The position numbers were made by a program, and so were the translations under genes. A DNA stretch of 30,299 bases. Origin: a virus. Location: the IMG/VR virus record IMGVR_UViG_3300020034_000055, positions 1-30,299 of that record. The stretch is one strand, 5' to 3'. The notes under the pieces were generated by a model, which was given only the letters and a program-made list of their open reading frames with translations, did no database searches and was not told the DNA's origin. Shown here piece after piece: positions 5,140 through 11,933 of the stretch (its first letter is position 1; each line of letters begins with the position of its first letter).

Positions 5140-7040
5140 GTTCATGGGTATTTGATGTTGAAGCAAATGGATTAGATCCAAGTAAAATATATTGCTTATG
5201 TGCTAGGCATGTCGATGGTGGTGAAATCTTTGCTACTACAGATTATGACAAAATGCGCAAGATGCTCCTCAGTGCTACTGTCCTCATTGGACATAACATA
5301 CAACGTTGGGACATTGTAGTCCTTGAGCGTCTATTAGATATAAAAATTACAGCAACATTAATTGATACTCTTGCCCTGTCATGGGTATTGCGCCCTGAGC
5401 GCCTAGTTCACGGACTAGAGAGTTACGGTGAAGATTTTGGAATTCCTAAACCAGTAGTCACCGACTGGATCAATCTGACAATAGAAGAATATATACATCG
5501 TTGCACAGAAGATGTGAAAATCAACTGGCAGCTATGGAAGGAACAATTAGCATACCTCACTGAGCTCTATGGATCTCAGGAAGCTCTCTGGCCCTATCTC
5601 AAGTACATTGAATTCAAAATGGATTGTGCTAGGGAACAAGAACGATCACGTTGGAAGCTCGATGTTGACTACGTTAAAGAATCGCTTGATGCGATGCTCG
5701 TAGACAAAGAACAAAGAGTTAAAGATCTGATTGAAGTTATGCCCCGTATGCCAGTTTATGCTGTACGGTCTTACCCAAAGGTGTTTTATACTAAAGATGG
5801 AAAAATCAGTGCTAACGGACAAAAATGGCTCGACCTCTGCAATTACATGGGCCTACTTCCAGATCACACCGAAGACATTAGGGTTGTTACGAAGACAGTA
5901 CCCGGGAATCCTAATTCCTCAAGCCAAAAGAAGCAATGGCTCTTTGACCTTGGTTGGGTTCCCCAACATATAAAGCATGACAAAGATAAGCAGGGTAATC
6001 CTAAGGAGATCCCCCAAATTGCGTCGGATAAGAAAGACGGATCAATCTGTCCCTCGGTCGAGATGCTCTATGACAAAGAACCTCAACTTGAGCTTCTTGC
6101 GGGTTATACGGTACTCTCCCACCGAATCGGAGTCCTCGAAGGCTTTCTTGAGAACGTATCTCCGGACGGCTATGTCAGAGCAAGAATACAAGGCATTACG
6201 AATACCCTCAGGTTCCAACACGGTGAGGTCGTCAACCTTCCAAAAGTTGAAAGACTCTACGGAGAACAAGTAAGAGGTGCGCTAACAGTACCTTCTGGAT
6301 ACCTTTTGATTGGTGCAGATATGTCTTCCCTCGAAGACCGCTTGAAGCATCACTTCCTGTTCCCACATGACCCTGCATACGTTATACGAATGTCAGTGCC
6401 AACTTATGATCCCCATATTGCACTAGCAGAGATGGGGAGGATGATCACTCAAGCTCAAGGTGAGTTCTATGTCAAAATCGACAGACTCCTCGAAGCTAAG
6501 CAACCTGTATTACCGGTGGATATTGCAGAATATAAGCAGATTAAGTCCATTAGATCCATCGCTAAGAACGGAAACTATGCATGCCAGTACGGAGCGGGAG
6601 CATCTCGTATCGCTCTTACAGCAGGAATTAGCAAAGCTCAAGCAGAAATAGTTTGGAAAGCTTATTGGGACCTCAATTGGGCTATCCGAAAAGTAGCAGG
6701 AGAACAGATTGTCAAAGAAGTTAATAAACAGAAGTGGTTGTTTAACCCTATCTCAGGATTTTGGTATTCACTTAGGTATGAAAAGGACCGCTTCTCAACT
6801 CTTATACAAGGGTCAGCCTCTTTTGTTTTCGACAAATGGGTCTATAATTTTCGACAACACAGAAGTCAACTTACTGGACAGTTTCATGATGAAGTGGTCC
6901 TTTGTGCTTTGCTTGAAGAAGAAGAACAAGTAACTCAACTTCTGAGAGATTCAATCGACTTAACTAATAGTCAACTTAAACTTAATAGAGAGCTAGGGAT
7001 TGGTATTCAATCTGGTCTTCGCTACTCAGAAATTCACTAA
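5136..7040 (+). CDS. DNA polymerase, family A (T7-like) with 3'-5' exonuclease
   Basis: A 634-residue replicative polymerase. The N-terminal proofreading exonuclease has FDVEANGL (D7, E9), GHNIQRWD (D59) and HRCTEDV (D126). The polymerase domain has motif A GADMSSLEDR (D395), motif B RSIAKNGNYACQYGAG (R473, K477, Y481) and motif C FHDEV (H584, D585, E586). Y481 aligns with T7 Y526 and E. coli F762; Tyr there allows ddNTP acceptance and is typical of T7-like lytic phages. Length is slightly shorter than T7 gp5 (704). The thioredoxin-binding insertion of T7 is not evident. It starts by ATGA overlap, with the SSB gene 9 nt downstream. Confidence 0.96.
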   Translation: MSSWVFDVEANGLDPSKIYCLCARHVDGGEIFATTDYDKMRKMLLSATVLIGHNIQRWDIVVLERLLDIKITATLIDTLALSWVLRPERLVHGLESYGEDFGIPKPVVTDWINLTIEEYIHRCTEDVKINWQLWKEQLAYLTELYGSQEALWPYLKYIEFKMDCAREQERSRWKLDVDYVKESLDAMLVDKEQRVKDLIEVMPRMPVYAVRSYPKVFYTKDGKISANGQKWLDLCNYMGLLPDHTEDIRVVTKTVPGNPNSSSQKKQWLFDLGWVPQHIKHDKDKQGNPKEIPQIASDKKDGSICPSVEMLYDKEPQLELLAGYTVLSHRIGVLEGFLENVSPDGYVRARIQGITNTLRFQHGEVVNLPKVERLYGEQVRGALTVPSGYLLIGADMSSLEDRLKHHFLFPHDPAYVIRMSVPTYDPHIALAEMGRMITQAQGEFYVKIDRLLEAKQPVLPVDIAEYKQIKSIRSIAKNGNYACQYGAGASRIALTAGISKAQAEIVWKAYWDLNWAIRKVAGEQIVKEVNKQKWLFNPISGFWYSLRYEKDRFSTLIQGSASFVFDKWVYNFRQHRSQLTGQFHDEVVLCALLEEEEQVTQLLRDSIDLTNSQLKLNRELGIGIQSGLRYSEIH

Positions 7041-7049
7041 AGGATTTAA

Positions 7050-7610
7050 ATGTCAAATACAAAATATTTTAAGGTCCCCGGTATTGCATCGTGGAATCAT
7101 TCTTATAAGCCTGATGACTTTATGAATCAGGTAAACTATACATTCGCACTTGTAGTTAATGAATCCTCACAGGCAATCATCGAAAAGTATGGTCTGCAGG
7201 GTCAGTTCAAAGACCATGAGAGTGGTGATAAAGTCTATAACTTCAAGCGTCCTGCTGAGAAGATGATCCTTAAGAAGTGGGTTTCCTTCGCCCCTCCTAC
7301 CATTTACGGTAAAGATGGTAAGGTACTCTGTGAGTACAAGTACAAGGGTGAAGTCACTCAGTCAGTTAATGATTTGATTGATTATACTGAGTTTGAGCCT
7401 ACAGGCGAACAGCCAATCATTGGTCATGGTAGTTCAGTTATCCTTGATATCTGTGTCTATAGTACTATGAAGGGCAATGGAGCACGTCTCCAGAGCATTA
7501 AGCTTGTAGACCTTATCGAGTATGTACCTGAAGCTCGTGATGATGAACAGCAGACTCCTGCAGCACCTGAACCTAAGGTTAATGCTGAAGGTGTTAAATC
7601 ACCATGGTAG
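7050..7610 (+). CDS. Phage ssDNA-binding protein (gp2.5-like)
   Basis: A 186-residue protein next to the polymerase. The beta-rich core includes GHGSSVILDICVYSTMKGNG followed by LQSIKLVDLIEYVPE, the typical C-terminal OB-fold pattern of phage SSBs. The tail from about residue 160 is Pro/Glu/Asp-containing (EARDDEQQTPAAPEPKVNAE) and ends in Trp. In T7 gp2.5 an acidic tail with terminal Phe binds polymerase and helicase; a terminal Trp could do the same. The family is inferred from these features and position. Confidence 0.75.
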   Translation: MSNTKYFKVPGIASWNHSYKPDDFMNQVNYTFALVVNESSQAIIEKYGLQGQFKDHESGDKVYNFKRPAEKMILKKWVSFAPPTIYGKDGKVLCEYKYKGEVTQSVNDLIDYTEFEPTGEQPIIGHGSSVILDICVYSTMKGNGARLQSIKLVDLIEYVPEARDDEQQTPAAPEPKVNAEGVKSPW

Positions 7611-7717
7611 AATTTCTTTGGTATCTCCTAGGGTTTTTCGTAGGACTTGCAATACCTGTTGGTCTTTTCCTTTGGGTAATGTCTAATGGATCATGGGGGC
7701 CACGAGGTCTATGGTAA
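7604..7717 (+). CDS. Micro membrane protein (37 residues)
   Basis: ATG at 7604 overlaps the SSB stop by 7 nt. The product has one membrane segment (FLWYLLGFFVGLAIPVGLFL) and a short polar tail (SNGSWGPRGLW). It is likely a single-pass inner-membrane peptide. It overlaps by 7 nt a second frame of equal length and similar type. Confidence 0.55.
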   Translation: MVEFLWYLLGFFVGLAIPVGLFLWVMSNGSWGPRGLW

Positions 7718-7824
7718 AGAAATTCTTCACTGAAGATATTACAATTAAAGTCTGGGTATATGCAGCACTAGTTGGTTTTATACTAGTCCATGCTGTTGTG
7801 GGAATTTTCCATAATCCAGTATAA
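7711..7824 (+). CDS. Micro membrane protein (37 residues)
   Basis: A 37-residue frame starting within the previous gene. It has a charged N-terminus (MVKKFFTEDITIK) then one membrane segment (VWVYAALVGFILVHAVVGIF). Together with the upstream micro gene it forms a pair between SSB and the tRNA. Function unknown. Confidence 0.55.
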   Translation: MVKKFFTEDITIKVWVYAALVGFILVHAVVGIFHNPV

Positions 7825-7829
7825 AGAAT

Positions 7830-7906
7830 TGGAGCAAGCCGAACAAGGTGGACGGGGCGCACTGTTAATGCGTTTATGGTAGGTTCGATTCCTACTGCTT
7901 CAGCCA
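7830..7906 (+). tRNA. tRNA-Asn(GUU), CCA encoded
   Basis: A 77-nt cloverleaf. Acceptor TGGAGCA/TGCTTCA with one G-U, discriminator G and encoded CCA. The D-arm is short (CCG/CGG) with G18-G19. Anticodon stem GCGCA/TGCGT, loop CTGTTAA giving anticodon GUU. T-arm GTAGG/CCTAC with loop TTCGATT. The U1-A72 pair and G73 match bacterial tRNA-Asn identity. It likely supplements decoding of AAU/AAC codons in phage proteins. Confidence 0.93.
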
Positions 7907-7919
7907 ATTAAGGAAATAT

Positions 7920-8798
7920 ATGAAGAATATAGACACACTAGTATCTGACATTGAAACCCTCTTGCTTGAGGGTATATCTGAACCAGACACTGAGTTGTGC
8001 GACAAGTATGGTGCAATGTTCTCTCTTCTCTTTCAGGATCGCCTGAAGCGTGAGAAGAGGGAAGGCACTCTCCGTATGAGTAATGCGGGGAAGCCTTGTG
8101 AGCGCCAGTTGTACTACGATGTGAATAACCCTGATGAAGGGGAACCTCTCCGAGCAGATACCTATGCTAAATTTCTCTTCGGAGATATGATCGAGCTCTT
8201 GTTGCTGTTCCTGTCAGAGGCGAGTGGACACAAGGTTGAAGGTACTCAAGATACTCAAGAAATTGAGGGAATTCTAGGACATAGAGATGCTGTTATTGAT
8301 GGCATGGTTGTTGATGCAAAGTCTGCATCTTCCTACGCGTTTAAGAAGTTCGCATCTGGCGGTCTTGCTGCTGATGATGCTTTTGGATATATCGACCAGC
8401 TTGGTGGGTATGTATACGCTGGTAATGATGATCCTCTAGTCACTGTTAAGAACGAGGGTGCTTTCCTCGTAATGGATAAGGTGCTTGGTAAGATTTGCCT
8501 AGACAAACATCGTTATGATGGCAAAGACTACTCAGCATTTATGAACTATAAGAAAGGTGTAGTCAATGGGAATGTTATCCCTGAAAGAGGCTTTGAGCCA
8601 GTACCTGACGGAGCTTCAGGAAACAAAAAGCTTGGCGTCAACTGCTCGTATTGTAGCTACAAAGCGAAGTGCCACCCGGGACTTCGAACCTTCCTCTACA
8701 GCTACGGACCCGTCTATCTTTCAACTGTCGCAAGAGAACCTAAAGTACCTGAAGTAAAAGCTCTAGAAGGATTACCTGATGAAGTATTTACGGACTGA
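7920..8798 (+). CDS. PD-(D/E)xK exonuclease, Cas4/RecB-like with Fe-S cysteines
   Basis: A 292-residue nuclease. The catalytic core is GHRD (H121, D123), VVDAKS (D132, K134) and the RecB-family QxxxY motif DQLGGY (Q160, Y164). Four cysteines are placed as in Cas4/AddB 4Fe-4S proteins: C60 in GKPCERQLYYD, and C242, C245, C251 in NCSYCSYKAKC. Such proteins degrade DNA from ends, probably taking the place of T7 gp6 exonuclease in recombination and host DNA recycling. AAGGA precedes the ATG. It follows the tRNA and overlaps the next gene. Confidence 0.88.
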   Translation: MKNIDTLVSDIETLLLEGISEPDTELCDKYGAMFSLLFQDRLKREKREGTLRMSNAGKPCERQLYYDVNNPDEGEPLRADTYAKFLFGDMIELLLLFLSEASGHKVEGTQDTQEIEGILGHRDAVIDGMVVDAKSASSYAFKKFASGGLAADDAFGYIDQLGGYVYAGNDDPLVTVKNEGAFLVMDKVLGKICLDKHRYDGKDYSAFMNYKKGVVNGNVIPERGFEPVPDGASGNKKLGVNCSYCSYKAKCHPGLRTFLYSYGPVYLSTVAREPKVPEVKALEGLPDEVFTD

Positions 8799-9045
8799 GT
8801 ATCATATAGAACCTATTGCTTTCGCTGGGATTATTAAATTTCAAGTAATGGAAGTGATGATTGAACAGACTTTCTTCCTTAAACAAGAAAAGAAAACTAA
8901 ACATAAGTTTCTAGATTTCTTTAATACTCGTGAGGAAGCTAGGGACTTTGTTACCGATCGTAAAAAAGCAAAAGAAGAGTCTTATCAGAAAGAGTGGGAG
9001 TTACGTAATAAACTCCTTCAGGAATGGCCAGAGGTGATTCGATGA
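8779..9045 (+). CDS. Hypothetical charged protein
   Basis: An 88-residue product if ATG 8779 is used (AAGG upstream, 20-nt overlap with the nuclease). In-frame ATGs at 8848 and 8857 give shorter forms. The C-terminal half is a strongly charged helix (EEARDFVTDRKKAKEESYQK). It resembles small phage proteins with a strand followed by a helix. Function unknown. Confidence 0.6.
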   Translation: MKYLRTEYHIEPIAFAGIIKFQVMEVMIEQTFFLKQEKKTKHKFLDFFNTREEARDFVTDRKKAKEESYQKEWELRNKLLQEWPEVIR

Positions 9046-9248
9046 CACAGAATGATAAAGATCATAATGTACGGATCAGTCATGCTGAACGTAGGATCAT
9101 AGAACTAGAAGAAGAGATTAACACACTCAAAGCTGATAAGGCTCGAATGGCCTTCCAGTTAGCTCAATGTGAAGCAGCCTTGATTAGGTTGGATTCAAAC
9201 GTAGTAAGAGGACCTTATGATGTCGATTACTTCTCTTTATTCAGGTAG
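9042..9248 (+). CDS. Hypothetical coiled-coil protein
   Basis: A 68-residue product. ATG 9042 shares ATGA with the previous stop; an in-frame ATG at 9024 would lie deeper in that gene. Residues 12-50 (SHAERRIIELEEEINTLKAD and on) show a regular heptad of Ile/Leu, so a coiled coil is likely. It lies just upstream of the endonuclease I gene. Confidence 0.65.
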   Translation: MTQNDKDHNVRISHAERRIIELEEEINTLKADKARMAFQLAQCEAALIRLDSNVVRGPYDVDYFSLFR

Positions 9249-9387
9249 AACTACAAATCAGCTATATGAAGACCTAAACTTCAATATTTGGCTAGTAACT
9301 GAAGATAAAAATAACGACTACGCTAGGAGGCAGATTGGCCTATTGGAAAAAGAAATCAAAAGCAGGACCGGCTACTCCCCTACCTAA
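9220..9387 (+). CDS. Possible small gene overlapping endonuclease I
   Basis: A 55-residue frame that begins in the end of the previous gene, fills the 86-nt gap and runs 53 nt into the endonuclease I gene in another frame. The product (SITSLYSGRTTNQLYEDLNF and on) has protein-like composition and a C-terminal helix. The AGGAGG (9325-9330) for the endonuclease lies inside it. No clear ribosome-binding site (AAGAGGA at 9205-9211) beyond moderate spacing. It may be real or only a spacer-crossing frame. Confidence 0.45.
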   Translation: MSITSLYSGRTTNQLYEDLNFNIWLVTEDKNNDYARRQIGLLEKEIKSRTGYSPT

Positions 9388-9784
9388 ATTGGATGGTCGT
9401 AAAGCTAAGAATATCTTCGAAGTTCAGACTTATAACTACTGTAAGGAAAAATTCGAAGGAGAGGTAGTTTATGAGCCTCAGAAGTTCAGGTATATCCAAG
9501 AGAAAGATTATACTCCTGATATCCGACTAACCTTCCCTTCGGGCAAGGTGAGATTCATTGAGACTAAGGGTAATGGATTTGCCTTTGATGCAGGTGAACA
9601 GCGTAAGCTAATAGATATTAAAGAGCAGTGGCCTGATGTGGATATCCGAATTTGTTTCTATAAGGATGGAAAAGTGGGTAACAAACGAAAAGATGGATCA
9701 TTCAAGACTCAATCACAGTGGGCAGAAGATCACGGGTTCCTATGGTCGATCGGCGTGGTCCCGAAAGAGTGGTTCGATGAATGA
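9335..9784 (+). CDS. Endonuclease I (T7 gp3-like Holliday-junction resolvase)
   Basis: A 149-residue protein of T7 endonuclease I size. The catalytic set is E29 (NIFEV), D62 (YTPDIRL), E76 and K78 (FIETKG), matching T7 E20, D55, E65 and K67. It cleaves branched DNA and takes part in host DNA breakdown and resolving recombination intermediates. I place the start at TTG 9335, after AGGAGG (9325-9330) at 4-nt spacing; there is no ATG before the conserved core. The 3' end overlaps the next gene by 8 nt. Confidence 0.93.
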   Translation: MAYWKKKSKAGPATPLPKLDGRKAKNIFEVQTYNYCKEKFEGEVVYEPQKFRYIQEKDYTPDIRLTFPSGKVRFIETKGNGFAFDAGEQRKLIDIKEQWPDVDIRICFYKDGKVGNKRKDGSFKTQSQWAEDHGFLWSIGVVPKEWFDE

Positions 9785-9959
9785 CTCTCCTAGAGATGGA
9801 ACGATTATTCAAGTCTTAGTCGATGGTCAGTGGATTAGTGATGTATTTTGGCATTACCCCGAAGGCTGGTGGTGTTATGCCAATCAGTATCAACGTGGGT
9901 ATTTTATGCCACTATCAGCTTATCCAGGACCTACAGAATGGAAGTATAATGATCAATGA
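9777..9959 (+). CDS. Small Trp/Tyr-rich protein of unknown function
   Basis: A 60-residue product starting MNDSPRDGTIIQVLVDGQW and rich in aromatic residues (HYPEGWWCYANQYQRGYF). I take ATG 9777, inside the end of the endonuclease gene, since upstream in-frame ATGs are deep in that gene. A small beta fold is likely, perhaps SH3-like (inference). It shares ATGA with the phosphoesterase gene. Confidence 0.6.
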   Translation: MNDSPRDGTIIQVLVDGQWISDVFWHYPEGWWCYANQYQRGYFMPLSAYPGPTEWKYNDQ

Positions 9960-10717
9960 GTAAACGAATAGTAGTAGTACCTGATCCCCACTCACATTGG
10001 GAATTTTCTAACGATCGCTTCTCATGGCTCGGTGAGTTCATGGTTGATATTAAGCCTGACATTGTTGTCAATATTGGTGATCACTTTGATATGCCCTCTC
10101 TGTCTGAATTTGACAAGGGTAAGCGCTCATTCGTGAGCAAGAACTATAAGAAAGATATCGCAGCTGGACTAGACGCACATGATCGTATGTGGGGTCCAGT
10201 TCGTCGACAGAAAAAGAAACGACCCGAAGCATGGGTCTTTGAAGGTAATCATGAGCACAGAATCGAACGAGCTCTCGATAGTACTCCTCAGCTTGAAGGA
10301 ACTATCGGATTCGGTGACTACGAGTTTGAAAGATATTACGACCATGTGGTCCGATATACAGGCAGTACTCCGGGAATTAGAGAAATCCAAGGGATTCAGT
10401 TCGCTCACTACTTCGTTACAGGCGTTTCTGGACGACCCGTATCTGGGGAACGTCCCGGACACATGCTTATCAACAAGTACGGCACTAGCTGTATACAAGG
10501 ACATACACACGTCCTTGACTATGCAACTAGAAAATCTCCGTTTGGCAAAGTTATGCACGGAGCAGTACTTGGCTGCTATCAGGACTATATCAACGACTGG
10601 GCAGGCAACATAGGCAATATGTGGAGGGGCGGTATAGCTGTCCTTGATAACGCAGAAGATGGCAACTTCGATTTCCGATGGATCTCGATTGAAAGCCTCA
10701 AGAAGGAATACGCATGA
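9956..10717 (+). CDS. Calcineurin-like metallophosphoesterase (second copy)
   Basis: A 253-residue protein with DPHSH (D10, H12), NIGDHFD (D42), EGNHEH (N98, H99), AHYF (H151) and QGHTH (H183, H185), the complete dinuclear metal site. It differs strongly from the enzyme at 3799 and is longer; the start VVPDPHSHW and DMPSLSEF helix are like phage phosphatases placed among replication genes. Possible substrates are nucleotides, DNA ends or protein phosphate. Neighbours (endonuclease I, nuclease) suggest DNA processing. Confidence 0.9.
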   Translation: MSKRIVVVPDPHSHWEFSNDRFSWLGEFMVDIKPDIVVNIGDHFDMPSLSEFDKGKRSFVSKNYKKDIAAGLDAHDRMWGPVRRQKKKRPEAWVFEGNHEHRIERALDSTPQLEGTIGFGDYEFERYYDHVVRYTGSTPGIREIQGIQFAHYFVTGVSGRPVSGERPGHMLINKYGTSCIQGHTHVLDYATRKSPFGKVMHGAVLGCYQDYINDWAGNIGNMWRGGIAVLDNAEDGNFDFRWISIESLKKEYA

Positions 10718-10893
10718 CCGAAATTGAAAAACAGATCGAGGATGTACTAAATTATCACCTCGAAGACTACAGCTTTGAGGAATTCCTTGAGGAGCTCGAT
10801 TTGACTCCATATGAGGTGTTCCTTAATGCTTTTAATAATGGACTAGTAGACGAAGAATTGTTCTTCGAAGCACTGAGCAATATTGATGGTTGA
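10714..10893 (+). CDS. Small very acidic protein
   Basis: A 59-residue product begun by ATGA overlap. It is strongly acidic and helical (IEKQIEDVLNYHLEDYSFEE, then FLEELDLTPYEVFLNAF). Proteins of this LDLTPYEV pattern occur in T7-like phages near replication genes in my recollection. DNA mimicry is one possible role because of the charge; this is speculation. Confidence 0.65.
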   Translation: MTEIEKQIEDVLNYHLEDYSFEEFLEELDLTPYEVFLNAFNNGLVDEELFFEALSNIDG

Positions 10894-11086
10894 ACCCATA
10901 CATAGAGATGATGTGATTGAACTCACCGTCCCTATCTATGATTTCGAGGATTTCATTAATAGTAAGTTCAGAGATGGACAGTTCCTAGCTGAGTATCAAT
11001 CCTTGGAGATCAAGGAATTTGCATACAATGAGGCTGAAGGAACTTTCCAGTTTACTCTCCTAGTCAAAACTAAGGAGATCAATTAA
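10886..11086 (+). CDS. Hypothetical small protein
   Basis: A 66-residue protein from ATG 10886 (a TTG at 10883 is also in frame). It alternates strands with a helix (YDFEDFINSKFRDGQ), pI acidic. It overlaps its upstream neighbour by 8 nt and is followed immediately by the next start. No family recognised. Confidence 0.65.
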   Translation: MVEPIHRDDVIELTVPIYDFEDFINSKFRDGQFLAEYQSLEIKEFAYNEAEGTFQFTLLVKTKEIN

Positions 11087-11344
11087 TTGGTAAAAGATAA
11101 AAAGCGCAATTACGCTAAAGAGAATGCATGGGAGGATCAGCCTGAACAGGTTGCTCGTCGTATGGCAAGGAATCGGGCCCGAGCTGCAGCAATGCGCAAG
11201 GGACTCGTGAAGAAGGGTGACTCTAAAGAAGTTGACCATCTGGGGTTTAACCGGAAGGGCGACTTGAATAACAAGAAAGTTAAAGTAGTTACTCGTAAAG
11301 CGAACCGTTCCCGACAACCAAAGAGGGACGGAAGTAATGACTGA
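11087..11344 (+). CDS. Small basic HNH-like protein (TTG start)
   Basis: An 85-residue very basic protein. The N-terminal half is an Arg/Ala helix (RRMARNRARAAAMRKG). Then KEVDH (D50, H51), LNN (N61, N62) and TRKANRSR (N73) follow the spacing of a compact HNH nuclease fold, though the first His of HNH is absent (Asp50-His51 replace the usual pair). It may be a DNA-binding protein or nuclease of the phage HNH type. TTG 11087 has AAGGAG at 11072-11077. Confidence 0.65.
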   Translation: MVKDKKRNYAKENAWEDQPEQVARRMARNRARAAAMRKGLVKKGDSKEVDHLGFNRKGDLNNKKVKVVTRKANRSRQPKRDGSND

Positions 11345-11576
11345 AGATAATAAGCATGAAGTTAATAAAAAGCAGTGGAAGAAGTGGAACGAAACAAGTA
11401 AAGACGTTTTCAACGGTTTGTATGAGTACATGGGCGAAAACCAACACTTGTTTCTCCATCCACAGACAATTATAATTCCACATGAATACTGGAACGTAAC
11501 AGCTTGGAATGCAGCTTGGATTGCTGCAGAGATGGTACGACAGTCTGAAAAGAAACAAAAGGAAATAACTGAATGA
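11337..11576 (+). CDS. Hypothetical protein with Trp-rich helix
   Basis: A 79-residue product beginning in the end of the HNH-like gene (8-nt overlap). It is Lys/Asn-rich and includes NVTAWNAAWIAAEMVRQ, an amphipathic Ala/Trp helix, before a basic tail. No family recognised. It shares ATGA with the next gene. Confidence 0.65.
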   Translation: MTEDNKHEVNKKQWKKWNETSKDVFNGLYEYMGENQHLFLHPQTIIIPHEYWNVTAWNAAWIAAEMVRQSEKKQKEITE

Positions 11577-11737
11577 TTTATACAATTGGACTACTCGCAG
11601 TCGCAGCCGTAGGTGCTGGCCTGTACTTTAAGAAGGACGAAACTGTTGCCCTTCTCAAGAACGCAGTAGCTTGGGTTGTTGCCGTTGGCACAGCTGCTAT
11701 CGCTTACTTTGGCTTCGACGTTTCGAGCCTGTTCTAA
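11573..11737 (+). CDS. Small membrane protein before the structured leader
   Basis: A 54-residue product with two hydrophobic stretches: residues 3-19 (YTIGLLAVAAVGAGLYF) and 32-48 (AVAWVVAVGTAAIAYFG), joined by a charged loop (KKDETVALLKN). It ends with two stops (TAATAA). It is the last gene of the upstream group, directly before the noncoding region that precedes the channel cassette, so it could also serve the membrane system. Confidence 0.65.
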   Translation: MIYTIGLLAVAAVGAGLYFKKDETVALLKNAVAWVVAVGTAAIAYFGFDVSSLF

Positions 11738-11749
11738 TAACTACAAAAT

Positions 11750-11839
11750 TATAAAATGTTTCCAACTCAGTTGTTGGCGCTCCCGTGTAATGGTGTAGTT
11801 AAATGAGTATTAACTCAGCTATAAACGAAACATTTTATA
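11750..11839 (+). ncRNA. Structured intergenic RNA, closed by a 13-bp stem
   Basis: The segment 11750-11762 pairs perfectly with 11827-11839 (AT-rich 13-bp stem, 64-nt interior). Inside are CAAC/GTTG (11763-11766, 11770-11773 or shifted) and AGTTAA/TTAACT (11797-11802, 11810-11815, loop ATGAGTA). The heptamer AACTCAG is present twice (11764, 11812), and the GAGT in the second loop could pair with ACTC, allowing alternative folds. It does not fit a tRNA (no T-arm) or a hammerhead core. It could be a small RNA or the sensing part of a leader. Confidence 0.55.
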
Positions 11840-11843
11840 TTAA

Positions 11844-11877
11844 GGGGAGGCTTCTTAACCGGAGCTTCCCCATTTTT
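11844..11877 (+). terminator. Intrinsic terminator
   Basis: GGGGAGGCT (11844-11852) pairs with AGCTTCCCC (11863-11871) over 9 bp with one G-U, loop of 10 nt, followed by ATTTTTG. It ends or attenuates transcription from the upstream genes. Confidence 0.75.
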
Positions 11878-11885
11878 GTCTCCGG
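11859..11885 (+). promoter_or_regulatory. Alternative hairpin overlapping the terminator (possible antiterminator)
   Basis: CCGGAG (11859-11864) pairs perfectly with CTCCGG (11880-11885). The left arm uses the terminator loop and the first two bases of its 3' arm, so this hairpin and the top of the terminator are mutually exclusive. A GCCC/GGGC hairpin (11885-11895) and ACAGTT/AACTGT (11903-11919) follow, just before the AAGGAA of the next gene. Confidence 0.45.
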
Positions 11886-11933
11886 CCCAGAGGGCTTGGA
11901 TAACAGTTTGAAGAACTGTAAAAAGGAATCTTA

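Noticed and set aside
7683-7907. A 74-codon - strand frame beginning MAEAVGIEPTI
   Set aside because: It runs across the tRNA-Asn gene on the other strand; this start is a well-known artefact of reading a tRNA backwards.
10169-10810. A 213-codon - strand frame opposite the second metallophosphoesterase
   Set aside because: The + strand encodes all five conserved metal motifs there; the reverse frame has no such motif and is against the operon direction.
11750-11839. A tRNA or hammerhead ribozyme in the structured leader
   Set aside because: No T-arm or CCA end is present, and the CTGATGA core of a hammerhead is absent.
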